Source: Mycolicibacterium sp. TUM20985 (GTDB lineage: Bacteria > Actinomycetota > Actinomycetes > Mycobacteriales > Mycobacteriaceae). From it: DNA of 64,000 bases. The notes beneath the pieces are model-generated. The model did not search any database. It was not told the DNA's origin and saw nothing but the letters and a program-made list of their open reading frames with translations. Where the stretch lies: assembly GCF_030295745.1 (NCBI RefSeq), contig NZ_AP027291.1, forward strand, positions 4,526,001 through 4,590,000, in the 5' to 3' direction. The stretch's first letter is position 1. The number at the start of each line of letters is the position of its first letter. This document shows, piece by piece, positions 40,653 through 49,575 of this stretch. The position numbers and the translations under genes were made by a program.

Positions 40653-41618
40653 ATGGCCCTGCGATCCGCATTGACGGACATGTTCGGGATAGATCACCCG
40701 ATCGTTCTGGCGCCGATGGGCGGTGTGGCCGGCGGCCGGTTGGCGGCCGGTGTCGCCGAGGGCGGTGGGCTGGGCATGATCGGCGGCGGTCGCGGCGAGC
40801 GCGACTGGTTGGCACGGGAGTGCTCCCTTGCCGCGAAGAGCACCGAAAAGCCCTGGGGCATCGGCCTATTGAGTTGGGCAATCGACCAGGACATCATCGA
40901 GTGGAGCATCGAGCGGCGGCCCGCCGCGATCATGCTGTCCTTCGGCGATCCCGCACCGTTCGCCGAAGTGGTCCGTGCCGCGGGGATTCCGCTGATCATC
41001 CAGGTGACCACGATGGTCGAAGCGCGACGGGCCATCGACGTCGGCGCCGACGTGGTCGTCGCGCAGGGCACCGAGGCGGGCGGCCACGGCGGCGGGCGAT
41101 CGACCCTGCCGTTCGTTCCCGCCGTCGTCGACATCGCGGGCGCCGTCCCCGTGCTGGCCGCAGGCGGCATCGCCGACGGCCGGGGGCTGGCCGCCGCATT
41201 GGTGCTCGGTGCCGCCGGAGCGCTCCTGGGCACCCGCTTCGAAGCCACCGGGGAGGCCATGCTGACCGCGGCCGAGGTGAAGGTGATCACGGCAGCTGGG
41301 GCCTCGGACACCGTCCTGGGTCGTGTTGCGGACGTCGCGGCCGACGCGGGCTGGCCGGCCGTTTACCCGGCCAGGACGCTGCGCAACGCCTTCACCGACA
41401 CCTGGCAGGACCGCGAGGACGAGTTGAGCACCGACGTCGAGGCCTTGGCCGCATTCCGCGCGGGCGTGCAGCGCGAAGACATGGACTACCTGCCGATCTG
41501 GGCGGGCGAGGCCGTCGACCTGATCACGGCGGTCGACTCCGCAGCGGCCCTGGTCGAGCGGATCGCCGACGAGGCCACCCGGGCCCTCGATGCCATCCGA
41601 CGCAAAGAGGACTCATGA
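40653..41618 (+). CDS. Nitronate monooxygenase / enoyl-reductase-like FMN enzyme (NPD family)
   Basis: 321 aa TIM-barrel flavoprotein. DHPIVLAPMGGVAGGRLAAGVAEGGGLGMIGGG is the N-terminal FMN-binding signature; VVAQGTEAGGHGGGRSTL holds the conserved catalytic-region His; VPVLAAGGIADGRGLAAALVLGAAGALLGTRF is the phosphate-binding loop. Family members oxidise nitronates or act as FabK-like enoyl reductases; mycobacteria have many paralogues. It is coupled to the next SDR by an ATGA overlap. Confidence 0.88.
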   Translation: MALRSALTDMFGIDHPIVLAPMGGVAGGRLAAGVAEGGGLGMIGGGRGERDWLARECSLAAKSTEKPWGIGLLSWAIDQDIIEWSIERRPAAIMLSFGDPAPFAEVVRAAGIPLIIQVTTMVEARRAIDVGADVVVAQGTEAGGHGGGRSTLPFVPAVVDIAGAVPVLAAGGIADGRGLAAALVLGAAGALLGTRFEATGEAMLTAAEVKVITAAGASDTVLGRVADVAADAGWPAVYPARTLRNAFTDTWQDREDELSTDVEALAAFRAGVQREDMDYLPIWAGEAVDLITAVDSAAALVERIADEATRALDAIRRKEDS

Positions 41619-42559
41619 CCGACGCATTGATCACCACCCCATTCGGGTCCGACTCGACTGCCACGGGAGTGATCGCAGGCGTCGACCTCTCCGGCAAGCG
41701 CGCGATCGTCACGGGTGCCTCGTCGGGTATCGGCATCGAGACCGCGCGTGCCCTCGCCGGTGCGGGTGCCGAGGTGACGTTGGCCGTTCGCGACGTCGCT
41801 GCCGGGGACCGCGTGGCAGCCGACATCGGCGGCCCGGTGCGGGTGGCCCCACTCGATCTGAGCGACCTGGACAGCGTCGACGCCTTCGTCGCCGCCTGGG
41901 ACGGACCGCTGCACATTCTGGTCAACAACGCCGGGGTGATGGCGATCCAGCAGCTCACGATGTCGGCCAGCGGCCACGAAATGCAGTTCGCGACCAATCA
42001 TCTGGGGCACTTCGCCCTGGCGGTGGGACTTCACGACGCGATGACCGCAGCCGGCGGGGCCCGCATCGTCTCGGTCAGTTCCGGCGGCCACCTGCGCTGT
42101 CCCGTCGTATTCGACGACATCGACTTCGCCTTCCGCGACTACGACCCCTTCGGCGCCTACGGCCAGTCGAAGACCGCCAACGTGCTGTTCGCGGTCGGGG
42201 CCACCCGCCGTTGGGAGGCCGAGGGCATCGTCGCCAACGCGCTCATGCCCGGCGGCATCGACACGCCGCTGCAGCGGCACCTTCCGCCGGAGTACGCCGC
42301 GCGGGCGTCGGCGGCGTTCAAGGCCGCGAGCACCGGCTTCAAGACCGTCGAGCAGGGGGCCGCGACGTCGACGCTGCTCGCGGCCTCTCCGCTGCTCGAC
42401 GGCGTCGGTGGTCGGTACTTCGAGAACTGCAACGAGGCCAGGGTGGTCACCCGCCGCGGCGAGCCGGGCACGGGTGGCGTCGCGCCGTACGCCCTCGACG
42501 CCGCGAATGCCGAACGGCTGTGGGATGTTTCATTGGAATTCACTCATGCCAGAAGGTGA
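41615..42559 (+). CDS. Short-chain dehydrogenase (retinol dehydrogenase/WW-oxidoreductase-like)
   Basis: 314 aa. AIVTGASSGIGIETARALAGAGAEVTLAVRD near residue 30, ILVNNAGVMAIQQLTMSASGHEMQFATNHLGHFAL, and FGAYGQSKTANVLFAV for Tyr-Lys. NHLGHF is the signature of the RDH/WWOX-type SDR group, which is longer than classical SDRs and reduces varied carbonyls with NADP. The 3' end overlaps nei by 14 bp in a different frame. Confidence 0.9.
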   Translation: MTDALITTPFGSDSTATGVIAGVDLSGKRAIVTGASSGIGIETARALAGAGAEVTLAVRDVAAGDRVAADIGGPVRVAPLDLSDLDSVDAFVAAWDGPLHILVNNAGVMAIQQLTMSASGHEMQFATNHLGHFALAVGLHDAMTAAGGARIVSVSSGGHLRCPVVFDDIDFAFRDYDPFGAYGQSKTANVLFAVGATRRWEAEGIVANALMPGGIDTPLQRHLPPEYAARASAAFKAASTGFKTVEQGAATSTLLAASPLLDGVGGRYFENCNEARVVTRRGEPGTGGVAPYALDAANAERLWDVSLEFTHARR

Positions 42560-43316
42560 CACCGTCTTCCGTACGGCGGAGAAGCTGCGGGCCGCCCTCG
42601 AGGGCAGGACGCTGACCCGGTGCGACGTGCGCGTGCCGAAGTTCGCCACGGTCGACTTGACGGGCGGGGTCGTCGACGAGGTCCTCAGCCGCGGCAAGCA
42701 CCTGTTCATCCGCGTGGCGGATGCCAGCATCCACTCGCATCTCAAGATGGATGGGGCGTGGCTGATCGACGGCCAGATCAGGCGGGTGCCGATCCACAAG
42801 GTGCGGATCCTGTTGGAGACCGCGGACACCCGGGCGGCAGGCGTCGACCTCGGCGTCCTGGAGATCCTGCCTCGCGATCAAGACATGGAGTCAGTGGCCC
42901 ACCTCGGACCCGACCTGCTCGGCGACGACTGGGAACCGCGGGCGGCGGCGGCCAACCTCGCGGCAGACCCCGACCGCGCGCTGGCCGAGGCGTTACTCGA
43001 CCAGCGGGTGATGGCGGGCGTCGGGAACGTGTACGCCAACGAGCTGTGCTTCGTGCTGGGCCGCCTTCCGACTTCGCCCGTCAGTGCCGCGAAGGACCCG
43101 TTGCGGATCGTGCAGCGTGCGCGAGACATGTTGTGGCTGAATCGTTCCCGGGTCAATCGCACGACCACCGGCAACACCAGGGCGGGCAGCGACCTGTGGG
43201 TGTACGGCCGCGTCGGTCGACCGTGCCGCCGGTGCGGGACCACCGTCGAGTCGGATCGTGCGACGGTCACCGGCACGGAGCGAATCTCGTTCTGGTGCCC
43301 CAACTGCCAGACCTAG
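42546..43316 (+). CDS. nei: Endonuclease VIII-like DNA glycosylase/AP lyase
   Basis: 256 aa, orthologue of Rv3297 (Nei2). It begins MPEGDTVFR with the catalytic Pro (after Met removal) and Glu of the Fpg/Nei family. The helix-two-turn-helix is around LLDQRVMAGVGNVYANELCF. The zinc finger GRPCRRCGTTV then FWCPNCQT closes the protein. It excises oxidised pyrimidines in base excision repair. In M. tuberculosis nei follows lhr directly; here three genes are inserted between them. Confidence 0.95.
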   Translation: MPEGDTVFRTAEKLRAALEGRTLTRCDVRVPKFATVDLTGGVVDEVLSRGKHLFIRVADASIHSHLKMDGAWLIDGQIRRVPIHKVRILLETADTRAAGVDLGVLEILPRDQDMESVAHLGPDLLGDDWEPRAAAANLAADPDRALAEALLDQRVMAGVGNVYANELCFVLGRLPTSPVSAAKDPLRIVQRARDMLWLNRSRVNRTTTGNTRAGSDLWVYGRVGRPCRRCGTTVESDRATVTGTERISFWCPNCQT

Positions 43317-43323
43317 CGGTCGA

Positions 43324-44949
43324 TCACGTACGCCCCTGGAGGATGCCCTCGATGTTGCGCTCGGCAAGGGCGGTGATCGACATGAACGGATTGCACCCGA
43401 GATATCCGGGCATCAGCGATGCGTCGTTGACGTATAGGTCCTCGTAACCCTTCACCCGTCCGAAGTTGTCGGTCACGACCCCGCGCGCGCAGCCGCCCAG
43501 CGGGTGAACCGTGTTGGGCCCGAATACCTTTCCCCCGAAGATGTCATCGCGATACTCCACGCCATTGGCCTGCGTCACCCGGTCGAACACCGTTCGGGCC
43601 CGCGCCTCCAGGTGATCGGTGTAATCCTGCGGCCACCGGATGTCGATCGAGTCCGAGGCGGCGTCGTAGACCATGTCGGCGCGATCACCGGTCTTCACCA
43701 TCACGTAGTAGCCCAACGTATGGGTCTCCATGGGCAGGGGAATGGAGAACATGCTCGCGTACACCGGGTTGTCGGGGTCGTTGCGACCATCGAGGTTGAT
43801 CATCCCCAGCAGGGACTGCTCGGTCCCGGCGGGATCGCCGTCCTGCAGGTGGTGAGCCACCATGACGTCCCCGTTGTTCCCGTACCCGCGACCGATCTCC
43901 TCGCTCAGGTCCGATAGTTCACCCGACTCCCTCGCGCGCATCAGGATGGCGTTCGTTCCCAGCACGCCGGCGCTGAGAAAGAGTTTGTCGCAACCGATTT
44001 CGCGGCGCTCGAGTTCCTTGCCCCACCGGTCGATCACGCGGGTGGAGACGACGTATTCACCCGAGCGTTCGCGGCGGACACCGATGACCTCCGTGAGCGG
44101 ACTCAAGGTGACCTTGCCCGTGGCCAGCGCGGCGGCGATGTAGGTCGCATCGACACTGCCGAACCTGCCGAAGTTGTTCCCGTACTGCTGCTCGAGGTCG
44201 AAGGCAGAACGCGGAACCGTTCCCGCCTCTTCCTGCTTCATGTAGTCGAACGAGTAAGCGCTGCCGTTGTAGTCGACCGAGTACCCGGCCGCCGCCGCGT
44301 ACTGCCGACCGGTGCGCGCGTACTGGAACCACGGGGTCTGCTCGAACCAGTCCCTGTCGCGGTAGCTGATGCGCAGCATCTCCTGGGCACGTGGAATGTA
44401 GCCGTAGAGGAACTCCCCGGGATCGATGTCGGGGAAGGCCTCGCGAATCTGCCCGGTGGTGGGGACCGCCGCGATGGCGGCGTTGATCAACGAGCCGCCG
44501 CCGACGCCGATCCCGCGGAACACGTTGTGTGCGCCATACGCCACCTGCTCGCAGATTCCCGCCTGGACCGGCTGAGGGGACGGCACCTTCTCGACGACGT
44601 CCTCGATCGAGATGCCGTCGAAGGACGGAATCAAGCTCGGCGGAACGGCGGAGAACCAGGTCGCGCGATTGTCCGGAGGCAGCATCCGCGAGAACCGCTT
44701 GCCATCCTCGTCGGGGGTGTCCCAGTGCCGACCCTTCTCCAGGATCAGCGTGTCGATGCCCGCCTGGCCGAGGCGCAGTGCCGACACCCCGCCGCCATAG
44801 CCGCTGCCCACCACGATGGCGGAATGGTGGTCACGGCGAGCGGCCGGTTGGTCACGGCTCACTCCGTAGGTGATCGCGCCGGCTCCAGCCGCCGCGAAGG
44901 CCGCCGTGCCGTAGAGAAAGCGGCGTCGCGATATCGCCGTCACACGCAC
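43324..44949 (-). CDS. Tat-exported GMC-type cholesterol oxidase-like flavoprotein
   Basis: 541 aa. A twin-arginine signal (SRRRFLYGTAAFAAAGAGAITYG, residues 7-29) directs export of the folded enzyme. FAD motif VVGSGYGGGVSALRL near residue 46; GIGVGGGSLINAAIAAVP; near the C-terminus VHPLGGCA with the active-site His and GCNPFMSITALAE with the Asn. This matches extracellular class I cholesterol oxidases such as those of Streptomyces and Rhodococcus, which turn 3-beta-hydroxysterols into 3-keto-4-ene sterols with release of H2O2. A different sterol or alcohol substrate is possible. It is a single gene with no sterol-ring genes nearby. Confidence 0.88.
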   Translation of the reverse strand: MRVTAISRRRFLYGTAAFAAAGAGAITYGVSRDQPAARRDHHSAIVVGSGYGGGVSALRLGQAGIDTLILEKGRHWDTPDEDGKRFSRMLPPDNRATWFSAVPPSLIPSFDGISIEDVVEKVPSPQPVQAGICEQVAYGAHNVFRGIGVGGGSLINAAIAAVPTTGQIREAFPDIDPGEFLYGYIPRAQEMLRISYRDRDWFEQTPWFQYARTGRQYAAAAGYSVDYNGSAYSFDYMKQEEAGTVPRSAFDLEQQYGNNFGRFGSVDATYIAAALATGKVTLSPLTEVIGVRRERSGEYVVSTRVIDRWGKELERREIGCDKLFLSAGVLGTNAILMRARESGELSDLSEEIGRGYGNNGDVMVAHHLQDGDPAGTEQSLLGMINLDGRNDPDNPVYASMFSIPLPMETHTLGYYVMVKTGDRADMVYDAASDSIDIRWPQDYTDHLEARARTVFDRVTQANGVEYRDDIFGGKVFGPNTVHPLGGCARGVVTDNFGRVKGYEDLYVNDASLMPGYLGCNPFMSITALAERNIEGILQGRT

Positions 44950-45331
44950 CGTCCGTTCGAATTCAGCACTCGATCTTGAGTGGCTCCATCAATTTCGACT
45001 TCGCATCTTCGTCCACTTTCGACGGTTACGACGTCACCAAACGACATTTGCGCCCCCTTGCGTAGCCAGTTGCCTGACAGCGCATTCCCAGCCATCACCG
45101 TCGGCGCTCAATCAAATCGACCGATCGACGATCCGAAAATCATTCGAAAACAACCCATCTGCGCTGGACAAGCGGTTGATCTCCACACCATCCGGCCAGC
45201 CCAATGGCCCTTGGGCTCAGCAATGCGGCCTGATCGCTCGTCAAGAAGCAAAAACCTACTTTAGGGTACGCTTTCCCAAATATAGGTGTTAACTGAGTTA
45301 CGAATTGAGCTCGGTGCTTGGGGGGTGTGAT
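44950..45331. other. AT-richer intergenic region, divergent promoters
   Basis: About 380 bp without a gene, clearly poorer in GC than the surroundings. It carries the divergent promoters of the cholesterol oxidase-like gene and alkB. An 11-nt palindrome TAACT-G-AGTTA lies at 45290-45300, 31 bp before the chosen alkB start. I see no RNA gene or coding potential. Confidence 0.5.
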
Positions 45332-46540
45332 TTGTCGACTCGACTGAACGATCATCCCAATCAACGCGAATTCAAGATCAATTCTTGGCGTGATCCAAAA
45401 AGGTACCTCTGGCTCCTCGGCCTTCTGGTTCCGACGGTGTTCGTGGTTGCCTGGCTGGGGGCGTACCTGACGGGAGCGGGCATCTTCTGGTGGCTCGGAC
45501 CAATCGTGACGTTCGGCATCCTCCCCGTCCTCGACTACGCGGTGGGCCCCGATGCCGCCAACCCTCCCGAGAGTGCGCTGGCGCGATTGGAGGACGACCG
45601 CTTCTACCGCTGGGCCACCTACCTGTACCTCCCGATCCAGTACTCGTCCCTTGTGCTGGCCTGCTGGCTGTGGAGCGGGGGCGGAGGAGTCACCCTGGGC
45701 CCGGTCGATCAAGTGGGTGTGATGGTGACGATCGGCGGGATCGGCGGAATCGCCATCAACGCCGCGCACGAATTGGGTCACCAGCGGGCGAAGTGCGAAC
45801 AGCGGCTGAGCAAGATCGCGCTGGCGCAGGCGTGCTACGGCCACTTCTTCGTCGCACACAATCGCGGTCACCACGTTCGGGTCGCGACACCCGAGGACCC
45901 AGCCAGCTCGCGGATGGGCGATAACCTGTATGCCTTCATTGCCCGCTCGGCGGTGGGCAACGTGCGCTCTGCGTGGTGGCTCGAACGCCGACGGTTGGCT
46001 CGAATGCGGCGCTCGGCGTGGAGCTTACGGAACGACGTCCTCAATGGCTGGCTGGTGAGCGTTGCCCTGTTCGGAGTGTTGGTCTTCGCCTTCGGAACCG
46101 TCGTTCTGCCGTGGCTCGTCGGACAGGCAGTGGTGGGCATCTGCTTGATGGAGGCGATCAACTACGTCGAGCACTACGGTCTTCGGCGGCAGCTACGTGC
46201 CGACGGACGCTATGAACCCGTGCGCGCCTCGCACAGCTGGAACAACAACACCGTGGTGGCTAACGTCCTTCTGTTCCATCTGCAGCGCCACTCCGATCAT
46301 CACGCCCATCCCTCCCGCAGGTACCAGGCGCTTTGCCACCACGACGAGGCACCGCAGCTACCCGCCGGATACGCCGCGATGCTACTGCTGGCGGCCGCTC
46401 CTCCGCTCTGGCGCCGGGTGATGGACCGGCGCGTGCTGGCCCACTACGACGACGACATTCGCTTGGCGGCGCTGCGACCACGCAGCGCAGCGCGACTGCT
46501 CGCGCGCTACGGGCCGGACGTCTCGCCCGTGGGGCTCTAG
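45332..46540 (+). CDS. alkB: Alkane 1-monooxygenase (AlkB-type)
   Basis: 402 aa membrane di-iron hydroxylase that converts n-alkanes to 1-alkanols. The histidine motifs are all present: HELGHQ, HNRGHH (with VATPEDPASSRMG after it), NYVEHYGL and LQRHSDHH. Six hydrophobic segments fit the known topology. TTG 45332 is chosen because GGGGGG lies 6 nt upstream; TTG 45305 or GTG 45314 would add up to nine residues. No rubredoxin genes follow, which is unusual, since alkB is commonly followed by rubA genes. The electron carrier must come from elsewhere. The stop shares CTAG with the convergent desaturase stop. Confidence 0.92.
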   Translation: MSTRLNDHPNQREFKINSWRDPKRYLWLLGLLVPTVFVVAWLGAYLTGAGIFWWLGPIVTFGILPVLDYAVGPDAANPPESALARLEDDRFYRWATYLYLPIQYSSLVLACWLWSGGGGVTLGPVDQVGVMVTIGGIGGIAINAAHELGHQRAKCEQRLSKIALAQACYGHFFVAHNRGHHVRVATPEDPASSRMGDNLYAFIARSAVGNVRSAWWLERRRLARMRRSAWSLRNDVLNGWLVSVALFGVLVFAFGTVVLPWLVGQAVVGICLMEAINYVEHYGLRRQLRADGRYEPVRASHSWNNNTVVANVLLFHLQRHSDHHAHPSRRYQALCHHDEAPQLPAGYAAMLLLAAAPPLWRRVMDRRVLAHYDDDIRLAALRPRSAARLLARYGPDVSPVGL

Positions 46541-47682
46541 CGGCCCGGTAGCGCCAGCCGGCAGATCTTGCGCACGACGGTGCCGAACTGCTGCGGCAGC
46601 GGTCCCTTGTTGTAGGGGACGCCGTAGCGCTCGCAGATCTCCTGTACCTCCGGCGAGATCTCCGCGTGCCGGAACGCCGGGATGTCGGGGAACAGGTGGT
46701 GCTCGATCTGGAACGACAGGTTGCCGCTCATCACGTGGAAGAGCTTCCCGCCGGTCAGGTTTGCCGAGCCGAGGACCTGTCGGAAGTACCACATGCCGCG
46801 ACTCTCGTTCGCGGTTTCCTCCTTGGTGAATTCCTGTGTGCCATCCGGGAAGTGACCGCAGAAGATGATCGCATACGACCACACGTTGCGGATCAGGTTC
46901 GCGGTCAGGTTGCCGGTGAACACCCACGGTGCGAACGGGCCGGCCAACAGCGGGAAGGCCACGTAGTCCTTCAGCGTCTGCCGCTTCACCTTGCCCCAGA
47001 TGCCCTTGAGGGTCTCGCGCTTGTCGGCGATCGAGATCTCCCCGGTGCGGATCCGCTCGGTCTCCAGTTCGTGCAGGGCCACGCCGTACTGGAACAGGAT
47101 CATCAGCAGGAACGCGTAGACCGGGTTGCCGTAGTAGTAGGGCGTCCACCGCTGATCTTCGCTCATCCGCAGGATCCCGTAACCGATGTCGCGGTCCATG
47201 TCGACGATGTTGGTGTAGGTGTGGTGCATGTAGTTGTGCGAATGTCGCCACTGGTCACTCGGGCAGGCCGAGTCCCACTCGAAGTTGCGGCTCGTCAGCG
47301 CGGGATCGCCCATCCAGTCGTACTGCCCGTGCATGACGTTGTGGCCGATCTCCATGTTGTCCAGGATCTTCGACGCCGCCAGCATCGCCGTCCCCGCGAT
47401 CCAGGCGGGGGGCAGGATGCCGGCGAACAGCAGGGCCCGGCCACCGACCTCGAGGGCACGCTGGGCCTTGATGACCCCGCGGATATAGGACGCGTCCCGC
47501 TCGCCGAGGTCGGCGACGACCCGCTCGCGCAGGGCGTCGAGCTCTTCGCCGAAGGCATCGGCCATCTCGGGGGTCATGGTGACGGGCTTGCCGCCAACGA
47601 CCTTGGTGATGGCCTGCCGGATGGGGGCGGGCAATACGTCGGCGACGTCTTCTTCGATCGTCTGCTCGAGCATGGTAGTCAT
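46537..47682 (-). CDS. desA3: Acyl-CoA/linoleoyl-CoA desaturase (DesA3-type)
   Basis: 381 aa membrane fatty acid desaturase. Three His boxes: HNVMH (GHNVMHGQ), HSHNYMHH and QIEHH (SFQIEHHLFPD). Hydrophobic pairs lie between them. M. tuberculosis DesA3 (Rv3229c) is the stearoyl-CoA delta-9 desaturase making oleate and pairs with the reductase Rv3230c, the same arrangement as here with a 29-bp gap. A second ATG three codons in is an alternative start. The enzyme acts at the membrane with electrons from the upstream gene product. Confidence 0.92.
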   Translation of the reverse strand: MTTMLEQTIEEDVADVLPAPIRQAITKVVGGKPVTMTPEMADAFGEELDALRERVVADLGERDASYIRGVIKAQRALEVGGRALLFAGILPPAWIAGTAMLAASKILDNMEIGHNVMHGQYDWMGDPALTSRNFEWDSACPSDQWRHSHNYMHHTYTNIVDMDRDIGYGILRMSEDQRWTPYYYGNPVYAFLLMILFQYGVALHELETERIRTGEISIADKRETLKGIWGKVKRQTLKDYVAFPLLAGPFAPWVFTGNLTANLIRNVWSYAIIFCGHFPDGTQEFTKEETANESRGMWYFRQVLGSANLTGGKLFHVMSGNLSFQIEHHLFPDIPAFRHAEISPEVQEICERYGVPYNKGPLPQQFGTVVRKICRLALPGR

Positions 47683-47711
47683 GGCTGATCCTTTCGAGTC
47701 GAAACGTGTTG

Positions 47712-48785
47712 TCAGAGCGAGAGTTCGACGTCACCGACGGGAACGGACACGCAGATCTGCACGTCCTCCTCGTCGGCTGTCGACACGGCGCCGGTGATGA
47801 GATTCTTGACCGCGCCGCTGGTCTTGCGACGGGTGCAGGTGTGGCAGATGCCCATGCGGCAGCCATTCTCCGGCGTCAGACCGGCCGCTTCTGCTTGCTC
47901 GAGCAGCGACCGTCCGTCGTCGGTCACGTCGACACCGCTGTCGGCGAACGCCACCGTGCCGCCGGACGCCTCGGTCGGGACGGCGAACACCGGCGGCACG
48001 AAGCTCTCGAAGAGGGCGTCCGCGAAGTGCTTCCGGACCGCCTCGACGAGTGCGGGCGGACCGCAGACGAATACGGCGTCGGGCGTGGCGATCTCGGCCA
48101 CGTGCTCTGCACCGAAATAACCCGTGAGATCGCCGGCCTCAGCCGACCGCGAGTAGCCGTGCAGAACGCGCACGCCGGGCATGGCGGCGAGGTCCTCGCG
48201 GTAGCAGGCCTCCTCGGGAGTACGGGCGTAGTGGATGAAGGTGACGTCCCGGTCCGAACCTTCGTCTCGCATCGTGCGGAGCATCGAAAGCACCGGGGTG
48301 ATCCCGCTGCCACCGGAGACGAAGAGAACCCTCCGTGGACGCTCGACCGGCAACGTGAAGTCGCCGCCCACGCCGTCGAGTCCGACGACCATGCCCGGGC
48401 GTGCATTGCGGAAGAGGTGCTGGGAGACCACACCGTCGTCGTGGACGCCGATCGTCAACTCGAGGAGATCGGCGTCCTCGGCATTGGCGGGCGAGTAGCA
48501 GCGGGTCTGCCTGCGGCCGTCGACCTCGACGGTGAGGTTGACGTGTTGGCCGGCACGCAGGGCGGGTCCGGCCGTGAAGGCCGCATTGGGTTCGAGAGTG
48601 AGGGTGACACTGCGGGGCGTCTGCCGACGGACCGCGACGACCTTGGCGCGGGCATCGCCCAGCGTCCAGGTGGGCTCTACGAGCTCCGTGTAGCGATCGA
48701 CGCCGTGCGGTCCCGTGAGCAGGTCGACCAGCGGCGACCGCAGCACCCTGTCCCGCAGACTCAGCGTCTTCGTTTGAGTGAACAT
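47712..48785 (-). CDS. Ferredoxin-reductase/2Fe-2S oxidoreductase, electron donor to DesA3
   Basis: 357 aa. An FAD-binding barrel (RCYSPANAEDADLLELTIG, the RxYS motif), an NAD(P) domain (VLFVSGGSGITPVLSML, VFVCGPPALVEAV) and a C-terminal plant-type 2Fe-2S domain with Cys in CRMGICHTC and the later VQICVSVP. This matches Rv3230c, the NADPH reductase that drives DesA3. I use ATG 48785 (FTQTKTLSLRDRVL); a longer start at 48803 would overlap further into the divergent promoter. It is first in the leftward desaturase operon. Confidence 0.92.
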   Translation of the reverse strand: MFTQTKTLSLRDRVLRSPLVDLLTGPHGVDRYTELVEPTWTLGDARAKVVAVRRQTPRSVTLTLEPNAAFTAGPALRAGQHVNLTVEVDGRRQTRCYSPANAEDADLLELTIGVHDDGVVSQHLFRNARPGMVVGLDGVGGDFTLPVERPRRVLFVSGGSGITPVLSMLRTMRDEGSDRDVTFIHYARTPEEACYREDLAAMPGVRVLHGYSRSAEAGDLTGYFGAEHVAEIATPDAVFVCGPPALVEAVRKHFADALFESFVPPVFAVPTEASGGTVAFADSGVDVTDDGRSLLEQAEAAGLTPENGCRMGICHTCTRRKTSGAVKNLITGAVSTADEEDVQICVSVPVGDVELSL

Positions 48786-48834
48786 GTGTACACCGTGCGA
48801 CACCTACCCCAGTGCCGTCAATGACTTTCTCCAG

Positions 48835-48854
48835 GTTGTGGTAGGTTTCACAAC
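48835..48854. promoter_or_regulatory. Candidate TetR operator between desaturase operon and TetR gene
   Basis: GTTGTG-N8-CACAAC, 6-bp arms, ending 1 bp before the TetR GTG start and about 50 bp from the divergent reductase start. A second overlapping palindrome TTCAC-AACG-GTGAA follows (48847-48860). Confidence 0.45.
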
Positions 48855-48855
48855 G

Positions 48856-49551
48856 GTGAACGAACGTACGCCCAGTTCACGATCGTCCCGCTCGGGACGT
48901 TCGGGTTCCTTGCGTTCCTCACGCTCCTCGCGGGACACCGTCTCGCGGGAGGACCGCAAGGAGGCCACCCGCCGGGCCATCGTGGCGGGGGCGTTGCGAC
49001 TGCTGGAGGAACGCAGCTTCAGCGCGCTGAGCCTGCGGGAGGTGACCCGCGAGGCCGGCATCGTGCCCGCCGCCTTCTATCGGCACTTCGACTCGATGGA
49101 AGCCCTCGGCCTGGTTCTTATCGACGAGTCCTTCCGCGCCCTGCGCGACATGTTGCGTGGCGCGCGAGCGGGCAAGCTCGACCCCAGTCGCATCATCGAA
49201 TCCACCGTCGACATCCTCATCACCGGAGTGAACGAACGCCGTGAGCACTGGCGCTTCATCGGCCGGGAACGCAACAGCGGCGTGACCGTGCTGCGCTACG
49301 CCATCCGCACCGAGATTCGTCTGATCACCTCGGAGCTGGCGATCGACCTGACGCGCTTCCCCGGCCTGAACGCCTGGAGTGCCGAGGACCTCAACATCCT
49401 GTCCAGCCTGTTCGTGAACTCGATGATCTCGATCGCCGAGGCCATCGAAGATGCCCCCGATCAGACGGCACTCGACGAGATCAGACACACAGCCGTCAAG
49501 CAGCTTCGGCTGATCATCGTCGGGATCAACGGATGGCGCAGTAGCGACTGA
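48856..49551 (+). CDS. TetR-family regulator, probable repressor of the desaturase operon
   Basis: 231 aa. An unusual Ser/Arg-rich N-terminal tail (about 30 residues: SSRSSRSGRSGSLRSSRSSR) precedes the HTH RRAIVAGALRLLEERSFSALSLREVTREAGIVPAAFYRHFDSMEAL. The VPAAFYRHF recognition helix is that of the FabR/DesT group, which sense acyl-CoA saturation and control desaturase genes. It is divergent from the DesA3-reductase operon across 70 bp, as DesT is in Pseudomonas. GTG 48856 is the likely start; the codons before it lie in the operator region. Confidence 0.88.
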   Translation: MNERTPSSRSSRSGRSGSLRSSRSSRDTVSREDRKEATRRAIVAGALRLLEERSFSALSLREVTREAGIVPAAFYRHFDSMEALGLVLIDESFRALRDMLRGARAGKLDPSRIIESTVDILITGVNERREHWRFIGRERNSGVTVLRYAIRTEIRLITSELAIDLTRFPGLNAWSAEDLNILSSLFVNSMISIAEAIEDAPDQTALDEIRHTAVKQLRLIIVGINGWRSSD

Positions 49552-49575
49552 GGCCCGCGAATAGGCTGGGGCGCT

